From Lutimaribacter pacificus (lineage in GTDB: Bacteria; Pseudomonadota; Alphaproteobacteria; Rhodobacterales; Rhodobacteraceae): 64,000 nt of DNA. Positions 1 through 7,783 of the stretch are shown here, piece by piece. The notes under the pieces were generated by a model. The model had not been told where the DNA came from. It saw nothing but the letters and a program-made list of their open reading frames with translations, and did not search any database. The stretch is from the NCBI RefSeq assembly GCF_900142185.1, contig NZ_FQZZ01000001.1:930001-994000 (forward strand). Direction: 5' to 3'. Positions within the stretch are counted from its first letter, which is position 1. Every line of letters begins with the position of its first letter. A program made the translations under genes and the position numbers.

Positions 1-71
1 GCGACCTTGTTCAACCCTTCAAGGTTGTCTTCAAGGCACTCTTCCAGGCTGCGCTGGGCGTCGTCCTGCAT
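1..71 (-). CDS. Partial CDS running off the left edge (N-terminus only)
   Basis: On the minus strand an ATG at 71 opens a frame that stays open to the window edge. It encodes 23 residues, beginning MQDDAQRSLEECLED, acidic and Glu-rich. A GAGGA-like ribosome site lies about 10 nt upstream. I do not recognise the family from this stub. It could also be a chance frame, since only 71 bases are visible. Confidence 0.35.
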   Translation of the reverse strand, partial: MQDDAQRSLEECLEDNLEGLNKV

Positions 72-185
72 ACCACTCGTCCTCGGGTCTTGCGGCGCCC
101 GTTGCGGTCGGGCGCGGGTCTTCTTTGGGCGGAAAGCTAGGCGGAATTTGCGGCAGGATTTGGGAGAAAGCGTGTGAATTTCGCG

Positions 186-1229
186 CTATGTGCCGCCGCC
201 GGTCCGGGCGCGGTTGGCATAGCGGATCATGACGCGCGCGGCCTCGGGCGGCAGGGGGCGCGTGGGCGGCGTCATCAGCAGCCGCCCGAACAATGCGCGA
301 CAGGGATCGTGCAGCATCAGCGCGTCGAACCGCGCCTTGCGCCACGCGACCGCCGCGTCGTGCAGGCGGGCAAGCTCGGGGTCGGATTTCAGCGCGGCCA
401 GCGCCGCCGAACTGTCGAGCGCGTGAATGCTGGTATCCTCGTCGGTGCAGAAATTCCGCTCGACCCAGTAATCGAGGCCGAGCATGTGGTCGGAATGCAC
501 CGCGCGGCCGCGATCGGCCTTGACGACATAGCTTTCCATCGCGCCCAGCGGATAGTGGTTGAGCTGCACAAGCGCATGGTTCGGCCGCCCGTAATTTGAG
601 AATATCCGGGTGGTTTTGAAACTGTCGTCCAGCTCGCGCCCCTGGCCGTCGAACCAGCGCGCCTGCGCCAGCCTGTCGGGATCGGGGTTGCGCGGCCGGT
701 GCACGCCCGGTTTGCGATAGGTGCCGTCGTTGCGGTAAAGCGTCTTGAACATCGCCGCGCGCCACGGCCAGTGCATCACCGCGGGCGCGGCGCGGGTGAA
801 TTGGCGGGTGACGGGCGCATCCTCGTAATGCACGATACCGGCATTGCCGAACAGCCGCCATGTCAGGGTGATCGCGGTGGCCTGCGGCAGAGCCGCCAGC
901 AGCGCGGGCAGGGTGCGGTCGCCCGCGTGGATATTCATGAACTCGTCCACGTCCAGCGGCAGAACCCAGTCGGCGCGACGCAGGATCGGCAGCTTTTCGG
1001 CGGCCTTGAGCGCGGTGAACTGGATACCGCCCTTGTCGTGCGGCCCGTCGTTGCGCCTGTGCGTGACAAGCCCCATCGCATCCAGCCGGTCGAGCATCGC
1101 ATCGGTGCCGTCCTGGCAATCGTTGGAAAAGACCAGGAAATCGGTAAAGCCCACGGCGCGGTGATGCGCCAGCCATTCCAGAAGAAAGGCACCTTCGTTT
1201 CGAACGGTCAGGATCGCAAGGAAATTCAA
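186..1229 (-). CDS. Glycosyltransferase, family 2-like (Glyco_tranf_2_4 type)
   Basis: This 347-residue protein is probably a cytoplasmic nucleotide-sugar glycosyltransferase. It begins with the family's VRNEGAFLLEW motif (residues 9-19), followed by FSNDCQDGTD and a DVDEF metal-binding DXD-type motif at 93-97. The start is a TTG at 1229 (protein MNFLAIL...). No ATG gives the conserved N-terminus, and GGAAAGG lies 11 nt upstream. It is the last gene of a four-gene minus-strand operon, 17 nt after the preceding stop. Two other proteins in the operon carry the same domain, so all probably decorate one surface glycan. The acceptor and sugar donor cannot be read from the sequence. Confidence 0.85.
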   Translation of the reverse strand: MNFLAILTVRNEGAFLLEWLAHHRAVGFTDFLVFSNDCQDGTDAMLDRLDAMGLVTHRRNDGPHDKGGIQFTALKAAEKLPILRRADWVLPLDVDEFMNIHAGDRTLPALLAALPQATAITLTWRLFGNAGIVHYEDAPVTRQFTRAAPAVMHWPWRAAMFKTLYRNDGTYRKPGVHRPRNPDPDRLAQARWFDGQGRELDDSFKTTRIFSNYGRPNHALVQLNHYPLGAMESYVVKADRGRAVHSDHMLGLDYWVERNFCTDEDTSIHALDSSAALAALKSDPELARLHDAAVAWRKARFDALMLHDPCRALFGRLLMTPPTRPLPPEAARVMIRYANRARTGGGT

Positions 1230-1246
1230 TTCGTTACACGCCTTTC

Positions 1247-3577
1247 CTAATTCTTCGTATCAAGTGTCATCGCGTAGGCCACGCGCTCGACCCCGGTCAG
1301 GTTCATCCTCAGCGCCTGCTGGTACAGTTCTTCGAATTCCGGCATGGCGTGCAGTTTTTCGGCCGTGGCGCGATGCCATTCAACGCCCTTCGCGTGCCAT
1401 CCGGCAAGCGCCTTGTCCGCCATCAGCCGGTCGTATTCGGCGCGCAGGCGGGGGATGTTGCGCTTGATCGTCAGGTCGCGCACATCGCCCCAGTCCATGC
1501 GAACCCAGTAATTCAACCCGATGGCGCGGTCCACATGCAGCGCGCGGCCGCGCTGGCGCTTGATCAGGAACGACTCGGCCGAGCGCAGCGCGTAATGGTT
1601 CAGTTGCAGCAGGTCGTAGCCGATGGTCCTGCGCGAGCTGCGCCAGCCCTGCCGGGCGGCTTCGCGGGTCATGTCCCGGCCCGATCCGTTGACCCATTTC
1701 ACCTTGTTTTCAAATACTTGCGACAGGTTGTTCGGGCGGTGGCAGCTTAACCTGGAATAGGCGCCGGTATTGCGGAACAGCGTCTTGAAGCCCCAGACGG
1801 TATGCGGCTTGGGGCAGTATTTCGGCGCGCAGCTGTCGAACTGGTCGATCACGAACCGGTCGCCGAACCGGGCCACGCCGTTATGGCCGAACAGCCGCCA
1901 GGTCATGGCGATATTGGTGGCATCGGGCACGGCGGCAAGGAGATCGTCCAGCGTGCCGTTGCCGCAGCGGACATTGATGAACTCGTCCACGTCGATATGG
2001 GCGATCCAGTCGGCATCCCTGACCACCGCCTCGTCCATCGCAAGGCTCAGCGCGTGTTGCTGGGGCGATCTGCCTTTCCAGCCGTCGTTGTCGCGGTGCT
2101 GCACGATGCCCATCGCGTCCAGCCGGCGCAGGAGCTCGGCGGTGCCGTCGCTGCAATCGTTGGTGTAGATCAGGAAATTGTCGATCCCGATGGCGCGGTG
2201 ATAGGCGACCCATTCGAGGATATAGGGCGCCTCGTTCTTCATGCAGCCGACGATCACCCGGCCGGTCGACCCATCGGGCAGGCTGCGGGGCGGCAACGGT
2301 TCGTAAGGGGGGGCGGGCGCGTCCTCGTCCGTGCGGCCCAGGTCGTTATGGGGGCAGAGCGTGCCGGCCTTCAGCCTGTGAAAATTCTCGACCGCCAGCG
2401 GCGGCAGGATGGCGCGTGCCGCCGGGCTCAGCCGGTCCTGCGCCGGTGGGGCGTCGCCACCCGCCTGCGCCTCGCGCGTGGCCTTGTCGATGCGCGGCAG
2501 GAAGGCCAGCAGGTATTGCGAGGCGCGGTAGCCATGGCCGGGATCGGCCTCGGACCAGCCGCCCGGCGTGGCGCGGTCGGGTTGCAGGCATTCGGGCGTC
2601 AGCGCCGGATGCGCCGCCAGCAGCGCCTTGTTCTGCGTCCCGAACGCCCGGGCGATGGCAGACAGGTCGCCGGGGTCGAGCGGGTCGCCGTCAACCGCGA
2701 TCTCGGCATGGAACCTGCGCCAGAGTTGCCGGGGCAGCACGCGGTCGGTGCGTGCCAGCAGGCGCAGGATCAGGTCGTTCAACTGCCGCGCGCGGGCCAG
2801 CGAGGCCGCCGATGGCGGTGCATCGGGGCTGGCGGGTTGCGCCGGGTCCGGCGTTTCGCCGATGTCGAACATATCCCGCAACTCCCCGGTGGCGTCCGGG
2901 CCGTAAAACCGCCCCTCGTCATAGGGCCGCAGGGTGACCGACCCGGCGCCGAAAACATCCTCCCAATGGGTGACAAGCCGTTGATAATCCAGCCAGAAGG
3001 CTGGGGCTTGCACCTCGGGGAACCGGCCCTTTCCGGGATCGCCCGCATGCCAGTGCGACAGCGCGTCGTCCCACCAGTTCTGGCCGCCTGCCAATCCCAG
3101 TTCAAGGTCCAGCGCGGTGCCGCGCCCCCCTAGCACCTGTTGCGCATAGTGGCGGGTCAGTGCGCGGGCCTGTTCGTCCACATGGGCGAGGATGCGGATA
3201 TCGTCCGACAGCGGGGACAGCAGCGCCTTCAGCCGCTCCAGCTCGGACCGGCGGGCCAGCGACGGTCCCAGTTGCGAGGCCGAGAGGATCAGCGCCTTGG
3301 GCTTTGCCGCCGCCACCTCGCGCGCCAGCGCCGCCGCCAGGTCATCGCGGAGCGCGGCCTGCCGTTCGGCGGTGACATAGCCGCGCCTGAACCGCATCGG
3401 ATCGACATGGCCGGGGTCGGTAACGGCCATGAACAGGCGGGTGTGGTTGCCGCCCCCCGCCGCGCGCGGGACGAGGTATCCCATCTGCGCCAGCTGCACG
3501 CGGCTGTCGGCCAGCACGTCCTGCAGCCGCGCCGCGCCCATGGTCGCAAGGCCGATATGCAGGTAGATGCGGATCAG
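1247..3577 (-). CDS. Fusion: degenerate sulfotransferase-like N-domain + glycosyltransferase C-domain
   Basis: About 776 residues. The N-terminal ~300 residues have the layout of a bacterial sulfotransferase (IYLHIGL near the start), but the PAPS 5'-phosphosulfate loop reads ATMGAAR where the family has PKTGTTS. The C-terminal part, from about residue 436, is a glycosyltransferase like its operon neighbours (CMKNEAPYILEW, YTNDCSDGT, DVDEF near 527). The likely start is CTG at 3577, which overlaps the upstream stop as CTGA with GGAG just upstream and gives the expected LIRIYLHIGL N-terminus. The first ATG (3541) would delete the first beta-strand. The glycosyltransferase half looks intact. The sulfotransferase half is probably non-catalytic and may be structural or acceptor-binding (inference). 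Confidence 0.8.
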   Translation of the reverse strand: MIRIYLHIGLATMGAARLQDVLADSRVQLAQMGYLVPRAAGGGNHTRLFMAVTDPGHVDPMRFRRGYVTAERQAALRDDLAAALAREVAAAKPKALILSASQLGPSLARRSELERLKALLSPLSDDIRILAHVDEQARALTRHYAQQVLGGRGTALDLELGLAGGQNWWDDALSHWHAGDPGKGRFPEVQAPAFWLDYQRLVTHWEDVFGAGSVTLRPYDEGRFYGPDATGELRDMFDIGETPDPAQPASPDAPPSAASLARARQLNDLILRLLARTDRVLPRQLWRRFHAEIAVDGDPLDPGDLSAIARAFGTQNKALLAAHPALTPECLQPDRATPGGWSEADPGHGYRASQYLLAFLPRIDKATREAQAGGDAPPAQDRLSPAARAILPPLAVENFHRLKAGTLCPHNDLGRTDEDAPAPPYEPLPPRSLPDGSTGRVIVGCMKNEAPYILEWVAYHRAIGIDNFLIYTNDCSDGTAELLRRLDAMGIVQHRDNDGWKGRSPQQHALSLAMDEAVVRDADWIAHIDVDEFINVRCGNGTLDDLLAAVPDATNIAMTWRLFGHNGVARFGDRFVIDQFDSCAPKYCPKPHTVWGFKTLFRNTGAYSRLSCHRPNNLSQVFENKVKWVNGSGRDMTREAARQGWRSSRRTIGYDLLQLNHYALRSAESFLIKRQRGRALHVDRAIGLNYWVRMDWGDVRDLTIKRNIPRLRAEYDRLMADKALAGWHAKGVEWHRATAEKLHAMPEFEELYQQALRMNLTGVERVAYAMTLDTKN

Positions 3578-4221
3578 GCGCTCTCCGTCGGTTTGGCCTT
3601 GCGGGGCTTGCCCACGTTGCGCCGGCCCCACCATTTCAGCGCCACGCCCAGGTGGCCGCCGATCAGGTCGGGCGCCCCGGGATCGGCGATGTCGAACCGA
3701 AGGTAGCTGTCGTCGCCCTGAAACAGCCGGTCGATATGGGCGTAATGCGCCGTGATCCAGCGCACGCGCTCGTCATCGGTTTCGCCGAAACCGGCGGGCA
3801 GGCCGGGGATCTGCCCGCGCGGCAGCCGTTCGGTGCCCAGGTTCGACCAGCGCAACATGCTGTCCGAGATCGCGTGCGGGTCGCGCCAGCTTGCCAGGAA
3901 ACGCGCGCCGGGATGGTGACGGCGGATCGCGTCGATCAGCCCCCAGTCCATCTGCGGCCACAGCGAAAGACCGCCGCGCAACACGTTGATTTCCGAGAAA
4001 CAATCGAACACGTCCATCTTTGCCAGCGGGTCGCCGGTGTGGAAATACCCCTCGTACATCAGCTGGCCGACGAATTGCCGTTGCAAGGTCTCGTCATCGG
4101 TCTGGTGCGGGCGGATGCGGTAATCGGCGGTCTTCAGCCCCGACCGTTTCAGCGCATGGCCCAGCGTCGTTGTGCCCGATTTCGGCAGGCCGAGATTGAT
4201 GACGCGCAGGCGGCCGGTCAC
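3574..4221 (-). CDS. Sulfotransferase family protein
   Basis: A compact 215-residue PAPS-dependent sulfotransferase. The 5'-phosphosulfate loop GLPKSGTTTL is intact at residues 11-20, and the 3'-phosphate motif (SWRDPHAISDS, R113 and S121) has the usual eight-residue spacing. The start is GTG at 4221, forming a GTGA overlap with the stop of the upstream glycosyltransferase, so the two are translationally coupled. It sits between glycosyltransferases, which points to sulfation of an extracellular or surface polysaccharide. The acceptor is not known. Confidence 0.8.
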   Translation of the reverse strand: MTGRLRVINLGLPKSGTTTLGHALKRSGLKTADYRIRPHQTDDETLQRQFVGQLMYEGYFHTGDPLAKMDVFDCFSEINVLRGGLSLWPQMDWGLIDAIRRHHPGARFLASWRDPHAISDSMLRWSNLGTERLPRGQIPGLPAGFGETDDERVRWITAHYAHIDRLFQGDDSYLRFDIADPGAPDLIGGHLGVALKWWGRRNVGKPRKAKPTESA

Positions 4222-5249
4222 GGGGCCAGCCCCAGCTCGGCCAGCAGCGCCTCTTCCGCCGGGGGCAGCTTGCTGGCGGCCCTCAGTTGCGCACGCATCC
4301 GGCGATAGCCCGGTTGCGCCAGCAAGGTGTCGCGCCGGGCCTTGTGCAGCCGCACCGCCTCGCCATGCAGGGCGGCGATCCTGGGGTCGGATTTCAGCGC
4401 AGCCAGCGCCTTTTCCAGCGCCGGCAGGTGGCGCTGGATCGAGGTGTCCAGGCAGGCCGGATCGTTCCTTTCGCGCCAATAGGTGTCGTCGAAGGCGCGG
4501 TTCTCGCGGTTCACGTCGCCGCGGTCGGTCTTGACCATGTAGCTGTCGAGCGAGCGCAGCGCGTAATGGTTGAGCGTGGCGAATTCGCGCGCGCCGGCGG
4601 CCGCGAACCTGCGGGTGCTGCGCCGGCTGGCGGCGGTCAGGAACCTGTAGGGCACCTTGCGCCCCGATCCGTCTGTCCAGCGCGGCCGTTTGCGCGGCGG
4701 CAGCGACGGTTTGAAGAACGGCCTGTGCGCGCCGTAATAATGCAGCGGAAAATCCTTGCGCACCAGTGTCTTGACCTCGATCGCGGTTTCCCCGCACCAC
4801 AGGTCGGGATTGTGGCTGCGGGTGAATTGCCCGATCACCGGGCGGTCCACGAACCCGTCCACGTCGTCATTGGCGAAAAAGCGGAAGGTGACGCTGATCG
4901 CCTGCGGATCGCCGCAGGCCTCGATCAGCGCGGGGATGGTGTGATCGCCCGCGTGGATGTTCAGGAACTCGTCCACATCCGCGACCCAGACCCAGTCGGC
5001 CTCGCGCACGAGGGGCTGTTTTTCGGCGTCCTGCAACGCCTCCATCTGGTAGTTGCGCCCGCGGGCCGGGTTGGGCAGGTGTTGCACGATCCCGCGCGCG
5101 GCCAGCGCATCCAGCAGCCGGTCGGTCCCGTCGGTGCAGTCGTTGGAATAGAACAGGTGGTCGGTGACGCCGATCAGCCGGTTGAAGGCGATCCATTCCA
5201 GCAGGAAAGGGCCCTCGTTCTTAACGCAGGTGACGGCGGTAATGCGCAT
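4218..5249 (-). CDS. Glycosyltransferase, family 2-like (first gene of operon)
   Basis: 343 residues from ATG 5249 (MRITAVTCVKNEGPF...). This start is chosen because the conserved family N-terminus begins here and a G-rich ribosome site lies upstream. It has the VKNEGPFLLEW motif at 9-19, YSNDCTDGTD at 34-43 and the DVDEF metal-binding motif at 91-95. Its C-terminal half is basic. It opens the minus-strand glycan operon and is divergent from the MoxR/CoxE genes. It is most similar in layout to the glycosyltransferase at 186-1229. Confidence 0.85.
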   Translation of the reverse strand: MRITAVTCVKNEGPFLLEWIAFNRLIGVTDHLFYSNDCTDGTDRLLDALAARGIVQHLPNPARGRNYQMEALQDAEKQPLVREADWVWVADVDEFLNIHAGDHTIPALIEACGDPQAISVTFRFFANDDVDGFVDRPVIGQFTRSHNPDLWCGETAIEVKTLVRKDFPLHYYGAHRPFFKPSLPPRKRPRWTDGSGRKVPYRFLTAASRRSTRRFAAAGAREFATLNHYALRSLDSYMVKTDRGDVNRENRAFDDTYWRERNDPACLDTSIQRHLPALEKALAALKSDPRIAALHGEAVRLHKARRDTLLAQPGYRRMRAQLRAASKLPPAEEALLAELGLAP

Positions 5250-5412
5250 CACGCCTGCCCCCCGGCTGTCATGTCGGCAATCATCACTGGTCTTACGCCT
5301 CGGGTGGCCTGCCGGGTTGCGCCCCGTATGGCCGGAGTTTATGGCCAAAACCATGACAGGTCAGGGGAAAAAGGTCAATCTCGGGCCCCGCCGTGGCATC
5401 GCGGGTGTTGAC

Positions 5413-5426
5413 CTGCCGCGCGGCAG
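5413..5426. promoter_or_regulatory. Perfect 14-bp palindrome in divergent promoter region
   Basis: CTGCCGCGCGGCAG is an exact inverted repeat, 33 nt before the start of the MoxR-type ATPase and in the spacer shared with the divergent glycan operon. It could be an operator, but its GC content makes chance occurrence possible. No regulator gene is adjacent. Confidence 0.3.
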
Positions 5427-5458
5427 ATGCACTTCTCTTGCTGGCAGGGAGGACCGGT

Positions 5459-6367
5459 ATGAAGGACTTTGCAACCATCGACGCGGTGCAGGACGCGCTG
5501 GCCGGCCAGAGCTATGTCTGCGGGCGGGCGCTGGCGACGGTGGTGTTCCTGTCGCTGCGGCTGGGCCGGCCGCTGTTTCTGGAGGGCGAGGCCGGCACCG
5601 GCAAGACCGAGATCGCCAAGGCCATCGCCGCGGCGCTTGGCCGCCGCCTGATCCGGCTGCAATGCTACGAGGGGTTGGATGCCGCCTCGGCGGTCTATGA
5701 ATGGAACTTTGCCGAGCAGATGATCGCCATCCGCACCGCCGAGGCCGCTGGCGGCGCCGACCGCGACGCGCTCAAGACCGAGCTGTTCACCGAGGAGTAC
5801 CTGATCGAACGCCCGCTGCTGCAGGCGATGCGCCCGCAGGTCGGCGGCGCGCCGGTGCTGCTGATCGACGAGATCGACCGCACCGACGAGCCGTTCGAGG
5901 CGTTCCTTCTTGAGGCGCTCAGCGATTTCCAGGTGACGATCCCGGAACTCGGCACCGTCAAGGCGCCCGAGCCGCCCATCGTCATCCTGACCTCGAACCG
6001 CACGCGCGAGGTGCATGATGCGCTGAAGCGGCGCTGCCTCTATCACTGGGTCGACTATCCCGGCTTCGAGCGCGAGATCGAGATCCTGCACGCCCGCGCC
6101 CCCGAGGCCGCCGAAACCCTGTCCCGCGAGGTGGTGGCCTTTGTCCAGCGGTTGCGCACCGAGGATTTGTTCAAGAAACCGGGCGTGGCCGAAACCATCG
6201 ACTGGGCCAAGTGCCTGCTGGCGCTCGATGTGATCGACCTGTCGCCCGAAGTGATCGCCGACACGCTGGGCGCGATCCTGAAATACCAGGACGACATCGC
6301 CCGCCTGCAAGGCTCCGAGGCAAAGCGCATTCTCGACGAGGCGCGCGCCGGGCTGGAACCGGCCTGA
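5459..6367 (+). CDS. MoxR-family AAA+ ATPase (CoxD-like)
   Basis: 302 residues from ATG 5459, preceded by GGGAGG. Walker A is GEAGTGKTE (43-51) and Walker B is VLLIDEIDR (133-141). In molybdenum-hydroxylase clusters this ATPase (CoxD) works with a VWA protein (CoxE) in maturing the CODH active site (family knowledge). Here the VWA partner follows 78 nt downstream and the hydroxylase subunits lie 7 kb further on the same strand, which supports that role. General MoxR chaperone activity for another target cannot be excluded. Confidence 0.85.
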   Translation: MKDFATIDAVQDALAGQSYVCGRALATVVFLSLRLGRPLFLEGEAGTGKTEIAKAIAAALGRRLIRLQCYEGLDAASAVYEWNFAEQMIAIRTAEAAGGADRDALKTELFTEEYLIERPLLQAMRPQVGGAPVLLIDEIDRTDEPFEAFLLEALSDFQVTIPELGTVKAPEPPIVILTSNRTREVHDALKRRCLYHWVDYPGFEREIEILHARAPEAAETLSREVVAFVQRLRTEDLFKKPGVAETIDWAKCLLALDVIDLSPEVIADTLGAILKYQDDIARLQGSEAKRILDEARAGLEPA

Positions 6368-6370
6368 TGC

Positions 6371-6422
6371 ATCCTCTCTCGTCAAATATCCTCGGGGGGT
6401 GCGGGGGGCAGACAGCCCCCCG
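6371..6422 (-). repeat. Intergenic repeat family II (hairpin + GA-rich ATATTT tail)
   Basis: Read on the minus strand: a GGGGGGCTGTCTGCCCCCC hairpin, then C-rich DNA, GAGGATATTTGAC and GAGAGAGGAT. This is the same layout as the copies at 16046, 23815 and 54860. It fills the gap between the MoxR and VWA genes, in reverse orientation to both. Confidence 0.6.
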
Positions 6423-6445
6423 TTGCAACCGCGGGCAAAGGCGCC

Positions 6446-7696
6446 ATGCCTGAATACCCCGCGCTGGACCTTCCCCAGAACCCGAAGCTTACCCATAACA
6501 TCACCCATTTCGCCCGCGCGCTGCGCAAGGCCGGGCTGCCGATCGGGCCGGGCCGGGTGATCGACGCCATCCGCGCGGTCGCGGCGGCGGGCTTTACCGA
6601 GAAACGCGATTTCTACTGGGTGCTGCACGCCTGTTTCGTCTCGCGCCCCGAACAGGCGCGGGTATTCGCGCAGGTCTTTCGCCTTTACTGGCGCGATCCG
6701 CGTTACATGGAACACATGATGGCGATGATGCTGCCCGCCGTGCGCGGCGTGCAGGAGGAACGCGCCGCACAGGCGGCCGAGAAACGCGCGGCCGAGGCGT
6801 TGCTGGACGGTGTCGACCGCGAGGTGGACACCCCCGAAGCGGGCGAGGAGGAAACGCAGATCGAGGTCGACGCCTCGATGACGATCAGCCGCGAGGAGCG
6901 GCTTAAGACGCTGGATTTCGAACAGATGAGCACCGCCGAGGTGGCCGAGGCGAAACGCATGATCGCGCGGCTGAAGCTGCCGGTGCAGCCGTTACGCTCG
7001 CGCCGGATGCGCGCCAGCCTGACGGGGCATGCGCTGGACTGGCGGCGCACGATGCGCGCCAGCCTGCGGCAGGGGGGCGAGCTGCGCGACCTGAACCGCA
7101 GGGCGCATCGCACGCGCTGGCCGAACCTCGTGGTGCTGTGCGATATTTCCGGTTCGATGAGCCAGTACAGCCGGATGGTCCTGCATTTCCTGCATGCGGT
7201 GGCGAATGAAAAGGGCGCGGGCTGGGCGCGGGTCCATGCCTTTACCTTCGGCACGCGGCTGACCAACATCACCCGGCACCTGGCCACCCGCGACGTCGAT
7301 CAGGCGCTGGCCGCCGCCGGGGCCGAGGCGCAGGACTGGGAGGGCGGCACCCGCATCGCCGCCTGCCTGCACGCTTTCAACCGCGACTGGTCGCGCCGTG
7401 TGATGGGGCAGGGCGCGGTGGTGCTGCTGATCACCGACGGGCTGGACCGCGACACCGATCACGACCTCGGCCGCGAGATGGAGCGGCTGCACCTGTCCTC
7501 GCGGCGTCTGATCTGGCTCAACCCGCTGTTGCGCTGGGATGGGTTCGCGCCGAAGGCCGAAGGTATCCGCGCCATGCTGCCCCATGTCGATGCCTTCCGC
7601 GCGGGCCACAATATCCAGAGCCTTGCGGCGCTGGGCCGCGCGATTTCCGAGGCGGGCGACCGGGGCGACAAGGACCGGCTGATGGCGATGCTGTGA
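6446..7696 (+). CDS. coxE: VWA-domain protein, CoxE-like
   Basis: 416 residues. The C-terminal half is a von Willebrand A domain with an intact MIDAS motif DISGSMS (233-239). The middle (~105-150) is charged and probably extended. CoxE-type proteins pair with the MoxR ATPase in maturation of CO dehydrogenase-like enzymes. The order here (ATPase then VWA) matches, although OmpA, YeeE/YedE and XdhC genes separate them from the enzyme genes. The start ATG 6446 leads directly into the conserved N-terminal helical region. Confidence 0.85.
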   Translation: MPEYPALDLPQNPKLTHNITHFARALRKAGLPIGPGRVIDAIRAVAAAGFTEKRDFYWVLHACFVSRPEQARVFAQVFRLYWRDPRYMEHMMAMMLPAVRGVQEERAAQAAEKRAAEALLDGVDREVDTPEAGEEETQIEVDASMTISREERLKTLDFEQMSTAEVAEAKRMIARLKLPVQPLRSRRMRASLTGHALDWRRTMRASLRQGGELRDLNRRAHRTRWPNLVVLCDISGSMSQYSRMVLHFLHAVANEKGAGWARVHAFTFGTRLTNITRHLATRDVDQALAAAGAEAQDWEGGTRIAACLHAFNRDWSRRVMGQGAVVLLITDGLDRDTDHDLGREMERLHLSSRRLIWLNPLLRWDGFAPKAEGIRAMLPHVDAFRAGHNIQSLAALGRAISEAGDRGDKDRLMAML

Positions 7697-7783
7697 TCCT
7701 GGCGGTGCCGGTGCGCGGGAGGGAACCCCGCGCCGGGGCGGTGCGTTGAATGGCGGACATTTCAGGAAACGGAAGGACCCGTC

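Noticed and set aside
186-5249. Glycosyltransferase/sulfotransferase operon as a defence island or mobile cargo
   Set aside because: No nuclease, toxin, integrase or recombinase is present, and codon character matches neighbours. A surface-glycan role is simpler.
5459-7696. MoxR-VWA pair as a stand-alone antiphage or ternary system
   Set aside because: The VWA protein is CoxE-like, and XdhC and hydroxylase genes follow on the same strand, so a CODH maturation role is the better reading.
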